Shown here: one piece after another, positions 8,665-15,482 of the stretch
How the letters are laid out: every line of letters begins with the position of its first letter
How positions within the stretch are numbered: the stretch's first letter is position 1
Assembly (NCBI GenBank): GCA_964490725.1
Contig: CAZBDU010000091.1
Span: 1 to 21,966, forward strand
From: CAZBDU01 sp964490725
GTDB lineage: Bacteria; Spirochaetota; Spirochaetia; SZUA-6; DRHE01
Direction of reading: 5' to 3'
Length of the DNA stretch: 21,966 nt
The notes under the pieces: model-generated
What the model was told of the DNA's origin: nothing
The model's input: the letters and a program-made list of their open reading frames with translations, nothing else
The model's database searches: none
Made by a program: the position numbers and the translations under genes

Positions 8665-8674
8665 GACACGTCAT
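8622..8674. promoter_or_regulatory. Overlapping divergent promoter candidates
   Basis: On the + strand, TGGACC (8622-8627), 17 bases, then a perfect TATAAT (8645-8650), pointing at the envelope cluster with a leader of about 150 bases. On the - strand, ATGACG (8674-8669), 17 bases, then TATTAT (8651-8646), pointing at the cyclase. Both -35 boxes match only 4 of 6. A second AT-rich spot, TAATATATT (8732-8740), could be the -10 of a closer + strand promoter. Confidence 0.35.
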
Positions 8675-8678
8675 GCAT

Positions 8679-8697
8679 ACCGGCCGTCCGCGCCGGT
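8679..8697. promoter_or_regulatory. Dyad ACCGGC-N7-GCCGGT, possible operator
   Basis: The mirror arrangement of the dyad at 8612-8630, with identical arms and spacer length; the centres are 67 bases apart. It lies just upstream of the candidate - strand -35 box and inside the leader or upstream region of the + strand cluster. Confidence 0.4.
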
Positions 8698-8798
8698 TCA
8701 GAGAATTCTCCTACCCATCGTATCACGCTGGTAATATATTTGTTTAGTACCTTTCGCAGCGGTGCGATGAAGTGCGATCGAGGGCAAGGGGGACGGAG

Positions 8799-9257
8799 AT
8801 GAACAGACGAGCGGTCCTTGTTTCGGGGGCGGTTCTGCTGGTCCTGGCCGCGGCGGCGCAGGCGCAGTCGAACGAGCTCATCGACCGGCTTCTGGAGGAA
8901 CGCCAGGCCACCTTCGGAAAGGCGGCCGCCCTGGCCCTGGCGGCGGCTGGAATCGTACCGGCGGAAGCCACGGAGGCGCAGGCTCTGGAGGCCCTGGGCC
9001 GGCAGGGATGGAAGGTAAGGGTGCGCCAGGCCGAAGAGCCGGTGCGGCTAGGGGAGTACGCCTTCCTGCTGATGAAGGCCTTCGGCATCCCCGGTGGAGT
9101 GATGTACAGCATCCTCCCCGGTCCCCGCTACGCCGCGAGGGAGCTGGCCTACCTGCAGCTGGTGCGGGGGGACGCCAGCCCGGGGCGCCTGCTGTCCGGC
9201 GAGGAGGTGATGCGCATCCTGGGCAGCGTCCTGAGCTACCAGGAGGCCCGGTCATGA
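8799..9257 (+). CDS. Small secreted protein with SLH-like C-terminal half, function unknown
   Basis: 152 residues and first gene of the envelope cluster. ATG 8799 follows a GGGGGACGGAG purine run and opens a clear signal peptide (MNRRAVLVSGAVLLVLAAAAQA, cleavage likely after AQA), so the mature protein is periplasmic or exported. The in-frame start at 8772 would bury the signal and was rejected. The C-terminal half carries LGEYAFLLMKAFGIPGG, MYSILPGPRYAARELAYLQLV and LSGEEVMRILGSVL. This helical pattern with conserved-looking Gly/Pro turns recalls one or two S-layer-homology-type repeats. I recall similar small proteins in spirochaetes but cannot verify this here. The stop overlaps the next start (ATGA), implying coupled translation with the barrel protein. 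Anchoring or assembly of the downstream envelope proteins is a guess. Confidence 0.8.
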   Translation: MNRRAVLVSGAVLLVLAAAAQAQSNELIDRLLEERQATFGKAAALALAAAGIVPAEATEAQALEALGRQGWKVRVRQAEEPVRLGEYAFLLMKAFGIPGGVMYSILPGPRYAARELAYLQLVRGDASPGRLLSGEEVMRILGSVLSYQEARS

Positions 9258-10585
9258 ACGGCAGGCTCCGCTTCGCGGTCGTGGCGCTGCTGGCCGTGGC
9301 GGCCGCCGCGCCGCTTTCCGCCCTGGACTTCGGCGGGGTGGTGGACAACCGCAGCTCCCTGGAGGGGAGCCAGACGGCCGCCTTCGCGCAGGACGACAAG
9401 CTGGCCCTGTGGCTGAGCATCAGCGCCGGCCAGCTCCTGGAGGCCTCCATCCAGGGAAGCTACACCTTCAGCCTGGAGCGGCCGTACCTGTTCGACCTGG
9501 AGCGGCTGCGGGTGACCCTTCGTCCCGGCCTGGCAGGGGCGGTGACGCTGGGCCGCTTCACCCACGGCGACTTCACCGGCTGGCTGCTGAGCCACACCCT
9601 GGACGGGCTGTCCCTCACCTACAACCTTCCTGCCGCCGTCATGTCCCTGGAGGTGGCCACCTCCGCCCTGCTGCTCAAGCCGGTCTCCCAGATCCAGATG
9701 AGCCGCAGCGATGCGGCGGACCTCAGCTTCGACAACCGGCTGCTCGCCCCAGCGCGGCTGGTGGGGGGCCTGCAGATCCTCTTTCCGGAAATCGTGGCGG
9801 GCCAGCAGGTGAACCTGGGCTTCTGGGTGCAGCGGGACCTGCGGCCGGACTCCCAGCTCATCGCCCCGGGCGAGGTGGACCAGTACCCGGCGGACGCCGT
9901 GGGCGGGAGGCTCCACAGCGTCTACCTGGGAGCCGGGCTTTCCGGATCGATCCTGGCGGCCCTCTACTACGACGGCTTCTTCTACGCGGAGGGGGGTTCG
10001 GAGCTTTCCTACGTGGCGGACCCCTCTTCACCCACCGGCTCCTCCTACCAGTACAGGCCGCTTTCGGCCGTCCTGGCGGGCGGGGGCTTGAGGCTGTACC
10101 TGGAGAGGCTCCTGTTCACCCGGGTGGGCATGCGATTCCTGTACGCCAGCGGGGACGCGGACGCGGCCACCTACCTGGAGGGGAACACCGCGGGGGCGGC
10201 CACGACCTTCGTGCCCATCTCGCGGCAGACCGTGAGCCTGGTCTTCGACCCGCAGCTGGGAAACCTGATGCTGGGCCAGCTGAGCTACTCCATGAGGCCT
10301 TTCGGCGCCTCCCGCTCGCGGCTGCTCCAGAACCTGCAGCTTCAGCTTTCCGGCCTGGGCTTCTTCCGTCCCACCACAGGCCCCATCTCCGAAAGGGGGC
10401 TGGACCCGGCGGCGACCACGCTGTACCTGGGAACGGAGGTGGACGGGGCGATCAACTTCCGGCCCTTCTCCGATCTGGGCCTGGCCCTGTCGGCCGGGGT
10501 GTGGATTCCCAACCAGGCAGCCTTCACCGCCGCGGCGGCGCTGCCCCGGATGCTGGGCCGGCTGGAGGTTTCCTTCAGCTTCTAG
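9254..10585 (+). CDS. Outer-membrane beta-barrel-like protein
   Basis: 443 residues. ATG 9254 lies in an ATGA overlap with the previous stop, with AGGAGG seven bases upstream. A signal peptide (about residues 1-24, ending APLSA) is followed by a body dominated by alternating hydrophobic/polar strands with many Tyr, Gly and Leu. Examples are LALWLSISAGQLLEASIQGSY, LTYNLPAAVMSLEVAT and LAALYYDGFFYAEGGSELSY. It ends LGRLEVSFSF, the C-terminal aromatic signature of outer-membrane barrels recognised by the BAM machinery. There is no lipobox and no plug or periplasmic domain that I recognise. By length it would make roughly a 14-18-stranded barrel. Substrate or ligand is unknown. Its place between two exported proteins suggests it is the outer-membrane partner of this cluster. 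Recognition is by pattern only, not by family. Confidence 0.75.
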   Translation: MNGRLRFAVVALLAVAAAAPLSALDFGGVVDNRSSLEGSQTAAFAQDDKLALWLSISAGQLLEASIQGSYTFSLERPYLFDLERLRVTLRPGLAGAVTLGRFTHGDFTGWLLSHTLDGLSLTYNLPAAVMSLEVATSALLLKPVSQIQMSRSDAADLSFDNRLLAPARLVGGLQILFPEIVAGQQVNLGFWVQRDLRPDSQLIAPGEVDQYPADAVGGRLHSVYLGAGLSGSILAALYYDGFFYAEGGSELSYVADPSSPTGSSYQYRPLSAVLAGGGLRLYLERLLFTRVGMRFLYASGDADAATYLEGNTAGAATTFVPISRQTVSLVFDPQLGNLMLGQLSYSMRPFGASRSRLLQNLQLQLSGLGFFRPTTGPISERGLDPAATTLYLGTEVDGAINFRPFSDLGLALSAGVWIPNQAAFTAAAALPRMLGRLEVSFSF

Positions 10586-10617
10586 GGCTACAATGGAGGA
10601 TGTTGGGGGGTTCAGAG

Positions 10618-11265
10618 ATGAACAGAACGACGACAGCGATGCTGATCCTGATAGTGGCGGGAGTGCCCCTATTCGCACAGGTGCAGGCGGTGGTGCAGGA
10701 GGCAAACGGCAAGGTGGAGCTGCGCCCCGAAGGAGGCAGCTGGAGGCCCGCTGCGGTGGGGGCCACTCTTTCGCAGGGGACCACCATCTCCACGGGCTTC
10801 AACTCCACCGCCGTGCTGGCGGTCGGCTCTGCGGTGCTGGAGGTGAAACCCCTCACCCGCATGCAGCTCCAGGAGCTGATCCAGAGGGAGGGGACCGTCT
10901 CCACGGGCCTCTTCCTGCGCGTGGGCCGGGTCAGGGCCGAGGTCAAGTCGGTGGCCGGCCTGAAGCAGGACTTCACGCTCAAGAGCCCCGTTTCCACCGC
11001 GGCCGTGCGGGGGACCGAGTTCGAGTTCGACGGGGTGACGGTGAGCGTGGTGAACGGAGTGGTGAGATTCTCCAACCGGCTCGACCAGACACGCAGCGTG
11101 GGTGGCGGGCAGGAGAGCTCCACCACGGAAACCGGGCCTCCCTCCTCCACGGAGGAGCAGAAGGCGAGCCGGACGCAGGTGGTGACCTCCGCGGGCCCGG
11201 AGGTGCCGCGGCCGGTGGAGGTTCTGAAGCCCGCCACCGTGACGATCACCGTCGTCTGGCCCTAG
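10618..11265 (+). CDS. Secreted FecR-domain protein
   Basis: 215 residues. ATG 10618 is preceded by a G-rich ribosome site (GTTGGGGGGTTCAG). The signal peptide (MNRTTTAMLILIVAGVPLFA) implies export without a lipobox or lasting anchor. Residues about 25-145 follow the FecR pattern: a GKVELRPEGGSWRPAAVGATL strand set, GTTISTGFNSTAVLAVGS, a LFLRVGRVRAEV turn, and the hallmark FTLKSPVSTAAVRGTEFEF. In the FecA/FecR iron system this fold transmits a signal across the periplasm. In many lineages stand-alone FecR proteins sit near CHASE2 cyclases, as here. After residue 150 the chain is Ser/Thr/Glu-rich and probably unstructured. A TACAAT lies in the 32-base gap before the gene but has no convincing -35, so I treat it as an operon member. 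Confidence 0.87.
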   Translation: MNRTTTAMLILIVAGVPLFAQVQAVVQEANGKVELRPEGGSWRPAAVGATLSQGTTISTGFNSTAVLAVGSAVLEVKPLTRMQLQELIQREGTVSTGLFLRVGRVRAEVKSVAGLKQDFTLKSPVSTAAVRGTEFEFDGVTVSVVNGVVRFSNRLDQTRSVGGGQESSTTETGPPSSTEEQKASRTQVVTSAGPEVPRPVEVLKPATVTITVVWP

Positions 11266-11274
11266 GAGGTGAGC

Positions 11275-12564
11275 ATGAACGCGCGAACCGTTACCGCCGC
11301 CGCGGCCCTCGCGGCGGCTGTCGTCCTGCTGGCCGGCTGCTACTACACGGGCAGCTCCGGGGGGCTGAGCGAGGTCACCGTCGGCGTCAAGCAGCCTGCC
11401 GCGCCGGCCGTGTCAGTGGCACTGGTGGTGACCGCCTCGGACCTCTATCCCATCACCGCCAGCTATCCGGGCTCCACGGCAACGGTCACCGTGACCGTGC
11501 CGGCGGGCTCCGCCCGCCAGTTCAACCTGCTGATCAACACCGCCTCGGTCACCTTCAGAGGCACCCAGACGGTGGACCTGGCCCCGGGGGAGCAGAAGAA
11601 CCTCTCCCTCACCATGGGGCTGGACACCACGCAGATCATCGTGCCGGACACGTTGAACGGCCGGATCGTGCAGGTCTCCGACATGTCAGGCAGTGGCTGG
11701 ACGGAGATCACCGGCGCCTCCCTCCTGACGATCCTCGGCATTTCCACCTTCACCCCCTCCGACGTGGACGTGGACCGCTGGGGTCGGATCTACGTGGGCA
11801 ATTATGTGACCTTTTCGCCCGACTCGGGTGTGTTCCGCTTCAATGACATCAACGACGCCGCCCCGGTGCGAGTGGCCACGGTGAGCGTCGGCGTCGGCGC
11901 GCTCGCGGTGGACCGGGCCCACGACTACCTCTACTACACCGACGACACCACGGTGTTCGGCGTCAACCTCTACCGCAACAAGCTCAGCGCCGGCAGCGTG
12001 GGGGCACAGGAGAGCCTGGACACCGCCGTGGAGCCGCAGATTGGCTCCAGCTACTTCTCCGGCCTGGCGGTGGACGAGAACGGCGTCCTGTACCTGGCGC
12101 GGCACAGCCAGCCGGCCAGCGTGGCGGCGGTGTTCAAGTACGACCCGGCCCGCCCGGCGGGGTCGCGGGTCCTGGCCAAGTACAGCACGGATCTGGGCTC
12201 GCCGCTGGCAAGCCAGCTGGACGTCTGGTACTCCAGGGGCTACGTGTACGTTCTGAGCGCGACGGCCCCGGACGGAAAGAAGATCCAGAAGCTGGACCCC
12301 GACCTGACCTTCGTCAAGGGCTACGGGCGGGCGGACGACTTCGTTCCCCCCGAGAGCCCCGGGGACTTCTACGGGCCCAGCCGCTTCCTGGCCATTCCCG
12401 GCCGCAAGCTGTACATCGTGGACGACGCAGCCACCCGCGTCCCGTCCACCCGCCTGGTGGCTCTGGACGACACCCTCACCGGGGGCGGCTGGGCCACCTA
12501 CGGCAGCGCCGGGAGCGGCACCGATCAGTTCAGCGTGGACTTCGGCTTCTGGAGCACCTGCTGA
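11275..12564 (+). CDS. Lipoprotein with propeller-like (NHL/YVTN-type) repeats
   Basis: 429 residues. AGGAGG at 11264-11269, five bases before ATG 11275, selects this start; an upstream in-frame GTG overlaps the ribosome site itself. The signal peptide ends in a good lipobox, LAGC, with the lipidated Cys at residue 22, followed by YYTGSSGG. Residues 25-125 are a Val/Thr-rich beta domain. From about residue 150 come repeated strand units of propeller type: SDVDVDRWGRIYVGN, VGALAVDRAHDYLYYTDD, FSGLAVDENGVLYLARH and LDVWYSRGYVYVLS, with a closing FLAIPGRKLYIVDD. Such propellers usually bind proteins or glycans at a surface. It lies nine bases after the FecR gene, and its stop shares one base with the glycosyltransferase start. 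I infer an envelope-exposed binding subunit of the cluster; the ligand is unknown. Confidence 0.83.
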   Translation: MNARTVTAAAALAAAVVLLAGCYYTGSSGGLSEVTVGVKQPAAPAVSVALVVTASDLYPITASYPGSTATVTVTVPAGSARQFNLLINTASVTFRGTQTVDLAPGEQKNLSLTMGLDTTQIIVPDTLNGRIVQVSDMSGSGWTEITGASLLTILGISTFTPSDVDVDRWGRIYVGNYVTFSPDSGVFRFNDINDAAPVRVATVSVGVGALAVDRAHDYLYYTDDTTVFGVNLYRNKLSAGSVGAQESLDTAVEPQIGSSYFSGLAVDENGVLYLARHSQPASVAAVFKYDPARPAGSRVLAKYSTDLGSPLASQLDVWYSRGYVYVLSATAPDGKKIQKLDPDLTFVKGYGRADDFVPPESPGDFYGPSRFLAIPGRKLYIVDDAATRVPSTRLVALDDTLTGGGWATYGSAGSGTDQFSVDFGFWSTC

Positions 12565-13442
12565 TGCGGATCCTGTACTACACCTCCGGGACCACCGGTT
12601 CCGGGCGTGTGGTTATCGGCGCCTCCATCGGCAACGCCCTGCGCCGGGCGGGAGTCCAGGTGGACTACCGCATCCTCTCAAGCTGCCCCTTCGCTCATCT
12701 GGCGGACAGGCTGGGTTTCGACCACCGGGAGATCCCCCTGGAGATGTCCGAACGCCTGGGCCCGGAGGCCTGGCCGGGCTCCGAGCTGTACGCGGCCATC
12801 CGCCAGTTCCACCCGGACGTGCTTCTGGTGCTCCTGTACTGGATGCCCCTGCAGTTCATCCTGCCGGAGCTCGCCTGCCGCAAGGTCTTCCTCTGCTGGG
12901 ACGCCCATCCCCGCTACTACACCGTGCCCCTCCCGCAGGGGACCCTCCACTTCCAGCCCGACCAGTACCACCGCCTGGTGAAAATCGAGCCCTTCCAGGC
13001 GCCCTTCCCGGCAGGCGAGGTGAATCCGCTGGTGATCCGGGGCCGCGACGAGATCCTCCCGCGCTCCGAGGCGCTGCGGCGCCTTTCGCTCCGGGAAGAG
13101 GGCCGGCACTGCCTGTTCGCCTTCAACGGCGAGCCCGGGGAGTTCGAGGCGGCCCGCAAGGCCTACTCCTACCTGGAGGAGCAGGGCTACCGCATGTTCT
13201 ACAGCACCAACTACCGGAGCGGGATCTTTCCGGCGGTGGATTACTTCAGCGCCTTCGACCTGCTGGTCACAGGCGCCGGGTACAACGCCTTCTGGGAGGC
13301 CCGCTACTTCCAGAAGGAGGCGGTGTTCGTGCCTCTGCCCCGGCGCTTCGAAGACCAGGAGCGCCGCGCGGGGATGTACGAGGATTACACCTTCGAGCGC
13401 AACGGCGCCGACCAGCTGGTGGAGCTGCTGCTGGGGCTCTGA
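12564..13442 (+). CDS. MurG-like GT-B glycosyltransferase
   Basis: 292 residues. ATG 12564 overlaps the previous TGA by one base (TGATG), so translation is probably coupled to the lipoprotein gene. The N-terminus (MRILYYTSGTTGSGRVVIGA) has the Gly-rich turn of a GT-B acceptor domain. The C-terminal half carries the nucleotide-sugar site pattern of MurG/UDP-GlcNAc transferases: FDLLVTGAGYNAFWEA (about residues 231-246), then VFVPLPRRFEDQERRA, with the Glu and the DQ-x-x-R of the donor loop. It is shorter than MurG (about 355) and lacks its usual membrane-binding N-terminal loop, so another acceptor is likely. It is cytoplasmic, perhaps membrane-associated. In this operon it may modify an envelope glycan or a partner protein. 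Donor and acceptor are unknown. Confidence 0.75.
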   Translation: MRILYYTSGTTGSGRVVIGASIGNALRRAGVQVDYRILSSCPFAHLADRLGFDHREIPLEMSERLGPEAWPGSELYAAIRQFHPDVLLVLLYWMPLQFILPELACRKVFLCWDAHPRYYTVPLPQGTLHFQPDQYHRLVKIEPFQAPFPAGEVNPLVIRGRDEILPRSEALRRLSLREEGRHCLFAFNGEPGEFEAARKAYSYLEEQGYRMFYSTNYRSGIFPAVDYFSAFDLLVTGAGYNAFWEARYFQKEAVFVPLPRRFEDQERRAGMYEDYTFERNGADQLVELLLGL

Positions 13443-13460
13443 AGGCAAGCGCGCCGCACC

Positions 13461-13474
13461 GTCCGCCGGCGGGC
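13461..13474. promoter_or_regulatory. GC palindrome after the glycosyltransferase gene
   Basis: GTCCGCCGGCGGGC is self-complementary apart from one T-G pair; the core CCGCCGGCGG (13463-13472) is perfect. It lies between the operon end and the TTGACG box at 13476. It could be an operator or part of a Rho-dependent end; no T-tract follows. Confidence 0.25.
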
Positions 13475-13475
13475 C

Positions 13476-13506
13476 TTGACGCTCCCCTCCCCCTCCGTGC
13501 CATGAT
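13476..13506 (+). promoter_or_regulatory. Promoter candidate ahead of the small basic ORF
   Basis: TTGACG (13476-13481) and CATGAT (13501-13506) are separated by 19 pyrimidine-rich bases. The -35 is good and the -10 matches 4 of 6 with a long spacer. It would start a transcript near 13,513 into the gap before the convergent SpsE-Nudix gene. Confidence 0.35.
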
Positions 13507-13516
13507 GGGCCATCCC

Positions 13517-13759
13517 ATGACACCACCGAAGCGATGGACACGGAAATCCGCCTCCGGGGGGAGGCAGGGACGGGCAGGTTGGAGGCAGCTTCCCGCCGCC
13601 CTGCGGAAGCGGTTGCTGGGGCCAAAGCGGATCCTCCCTCGCGGCCCCGCCACCCCCGGCCGGTTTCCGCCCGGCTGGCCCGCCGCCCGGCTGGCCCGCC
13701 GCCTGCTGGCCCAGCGGTACCGCTACCTGGTCTCCCGCTTCGCCGGAGCCGGAGGCTGA
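13517..13759 (+). CDS. Doubtful 80-residue basic protein
   Basis: An ORF filling the gap between the glycosyltransferase and the convergent SpsE-Nudix gene, stopping 16 bases before the latter ends. The product (MTPPKRWTRKSASGGRQGRA...) is very rich in Arg, Pro and Ala and ends with an amphipathic stretch LARRLLAQRYRYLVSRFAG. For it: a promoter-like TTGACG just upstream and strongly G/C third positions in the second half. Against it: no ribosome site (the start would be almost leaderless), low-complexity composition, an internal 16-bp tandem duplication whose length is not a multiple of three, and an overlapping ORF in another frame (ATG 13534). ATG 13502 is an alternative start. I recognise no family. 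If not coding, 13,443-13,775 is intergenic. Confidence 0.3.
   Translation: MTPPKRWTRKSASGGRQGRAGWRQLPAALRKRLLGPKRILPRGPATPGRFPPGWPAARLARRLLAQRYRYLVSRFAGAGG
13670..13701 (+). repeat. 16-bp tandem duplication
   Basis: CCCGGCTGGCCCGCCG occurs at 13670-13685 and again exactly at 13686-13701, followed by a partial, diverged copy (CTGCTGGCCC). The unit is not a multiple of three, which argues that this stretch is not under strict coding constraint or duplicated recently. Confidence 0.8.
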
Positions 13760-13775
13760 GCGGCCCCGAGCGCCC

Positions 13776-15464
13776 TCAGCGCCCGGCCAGGCCCCTCAGG
13801 CTGTCGCGGAAACGCCGGTAGCCGGCCAGGAAGCCGGGAGTGACCAGAGCGGGCTCCCGCTCCAGGAGCCGGTCGATCTGCGCGGCGGTGAAAAAGCGCC
13901 CCTCCTGGATCTCCGCCGGGCGGGGCCGCGGCCGCTGTGAGGTGACCAGGGCGAAGGCGGTGACGTGCTCCGCCTCCTCGGGGTCCCGTTGCTGGTAGCG
14001 TCCCAGCAGCACGGCTCCGCTCACCTCGATCCCCAGCTCCTCGGCGGCCTCCCGGCGCAGCGCCTGCTGCGGGCTCTCGCCGGGAGCCAGGTGTCCCCCC
14101 ACCGAGGTGTCCCAGCGCCCGGGGTAGGTGTCCTTGGCCGCCGAGCGCCGCTGGAGGTAGAGGCGGCCCCGGCGGTCCAGGAGGTGAAGGTGCACCACCG
14201 CGTGCAGCATCTCCGGATGCCCGTGGGCGTAGCGGCGCGACACCGTGCCCACCGGCTCGCCGGCCCCGTCCGTCAGCACCAGCGGTTCCTCCTCGCGGGT
14301 CCCTCCCTGGCCGGCTGCGCCGCCCGCGCCGGGGTTTGCGGCGGGGACTGGCGCTTCGCGGCGGTCCAGCAGGTCGTCCCATGTGATCCCCTCCCCGTCC
14401 GCCACGGGCCGCGCCAGGCGGCAGCCCAGCACCGTCTCCAGAAAGGAGGGGTCCAGGCCGGGCCGCAGGGTGCGCTCGCTGCGCACCACGCACAGGTCTT
14501 CCGGCCGCAGGAGGCGGCCGGCCGGGAGATCGCCGGCGGCGTGGAGCGAACGGTTGGTGGTGAGGTAGTTGTCACGCTCGGCCGGCGCCAGGCGTTTGCT
14601 CCCGTCGCCCAGAACCCGCTCCGCCCGCTCCCTGCCGAAGCGCCTTCCCGCCCACTCCAGCGTGCGTCCCAGGCCCTCCTGTTCCACGGTGCGTATGCGC
14701 CGCACCATCTCCGCGAAGCCTTTCGGCTCCAGCGCAAAGGGGTCGTCCAGCCCGGAGTCGCGGTTGCTCAGGGAGAGGTGCTTTTCCACCACGCACGCCC
14801 CCAGGGCCACGGCCAGCGCCGGCACCAGCTCCGGGTGGGCCGAATGGTCGGAGAGCCCCACGGGGCGGCCGAAGATGCCGGCCAGGTGGGGAATCACCCT
14901 CAGGTTGTACTGCTCCTCGGGGGCGGGGTAGGCGGTGAGGCAGTGCAGGAGGATGGCAGCCCCAGGGCAGAGCGCCAGAGCCCGCTCGATGTCCCCCAGG
15001 GTGGACACGCCCGTGGAAAGGATCAGCGGAAGCCCGTAGCCGGCCGCCTCCCGCAGCAGCGGAAAGTGATTCAGCTCCGGAGAGGCGATCTTGACGGCCT
15101 CCGCCCCCAGGGCGCGCAGCCGTCTGGCGCTTCCCGGTCCGAACACCGAGGCCAGGAAGAGCAGACCCCGCGCCTCGGCGCGCTCCTTCAGGCGGGCGTA
15201 GAAACCGTCTTCCCGCTCCAGCGCCCGGAAGCGCTCGTAGATGGGCACCCTGCCTGCGGGAAGGTCGATGTACCCGGTGCGAGGATGAACAATCTCATCG
15301 GCGATGATGAGCTGGAACTTGACGCAGTCGGCGCCCGCCGCCGCGGCCGCATCGATGAGGGCGAACCCTCGCTCCAGATCCCCGCCGTGGGCGCTGCCGG
15401 CCTCGGCGACCACCAGGCAGGGCCTGCCCTCGCCGACTGTCCTGCCTCCGATCTCCACGTTCAT
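13776..15464 (-). CDS. SpsE/NeuB-type synthase fused to a Nudix hydrolase domain
   Basis: 562 residues. Residues 1 to about 290 are a NeuB-family TIM barrel, which condenses phosphoenolpyruvate with an amino sugar to make a nonulosonic acid: AEAGSAHGG (20-28), VKFQ (48-51), HCLTAYPAP, GLSDHSAHPE, VEKHLSL (about 223). Residues about 295-365 are a SAF/antifreeze-like cap (RSLHAAGDLPAGRLL ... GITWDDLL). A Gly/Ala/Pro linker leads to a Nudix domain (about 390-535) with a perfect GX5EX7REUXEEXGU box at about 456-478 (starting GHLAPGESPQQALRREAAEE). Its WDTSVGG resembles the YfcD/IPP-isomerase-like Nudix group, but the isomerase Cys is absent. ATG 15464 was chosen over TTG 15473 because NeuB proteins start MxVxIG; neither has a clear ribosome site. 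It lies 18 bases after dcd. The sugar product and Nudix substrate are unknown. Confidence 0.88.
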   Translation of the reverse strand: MNVEIGGRTVGEGRPCLVVAEAGSAHGGDLERGFALIDAAAAAGADCVKFQLIIADEIVHPRTGYIDLPAGRVPIYERFRALEREDGFYARLKERAEARGLLFLASVFGPGSARRLRALGAEAVKIASPELNHFPLLREAAGYGLPLILSTGVSTLGDIERALALCPGAAILLHCLTAYPAPEEQYNLRVIPHLAGIFGRPVGLSDHSAHPELVPALAVALGACVVEKHLSLSNRDSGLDDPFALEPKGFAEMVRRIRTVEQEGLGRTLEWAGRRFGRERAERVLGDGSKRLAPAERDNYLTTNRSLHAAGDLPAGRLLRPEDLCVVRSERTLRPGLDPSFLETVLGCRLARPVADGEGITWDDLLDRREAPVPAANPGAGGAAGQGGTREEEPLVLTDGAGEPVGTVSRRYAHGHPEMLHAVVHLHLLDRRGRLYLQRRSAAKDTYPGRWDTSVGGHLAPGESPQQALRREAAEELGIEVSGAVLLGRYQQRDPEEAEHVTAFALVTSQRPRPRPAEIQEGRFFTAAQIDRLLEREPALVTPGFLAGYRRFRDSLRGLAGR

Positions 15465-15482
15465 GGACGCCAAGCCGGCCGA

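Noticed and set aside
13534..13821. Alternative + strand ORF (95 codons) in the intergenic region
   Set aside because: It runs into the convergent SpsE-Nudix gene, has no ribosome site, and is Arg/Pro low complexity.
13776..15464. SpsE-Nudix protein as an isopentenyl diphosphate isomerase
   Set aside because: The Nudix half resembles that group, but the catalytic Cys position in WDTSVGG is not a Cys, and the N-terminal half is a sugar-acid synthase.
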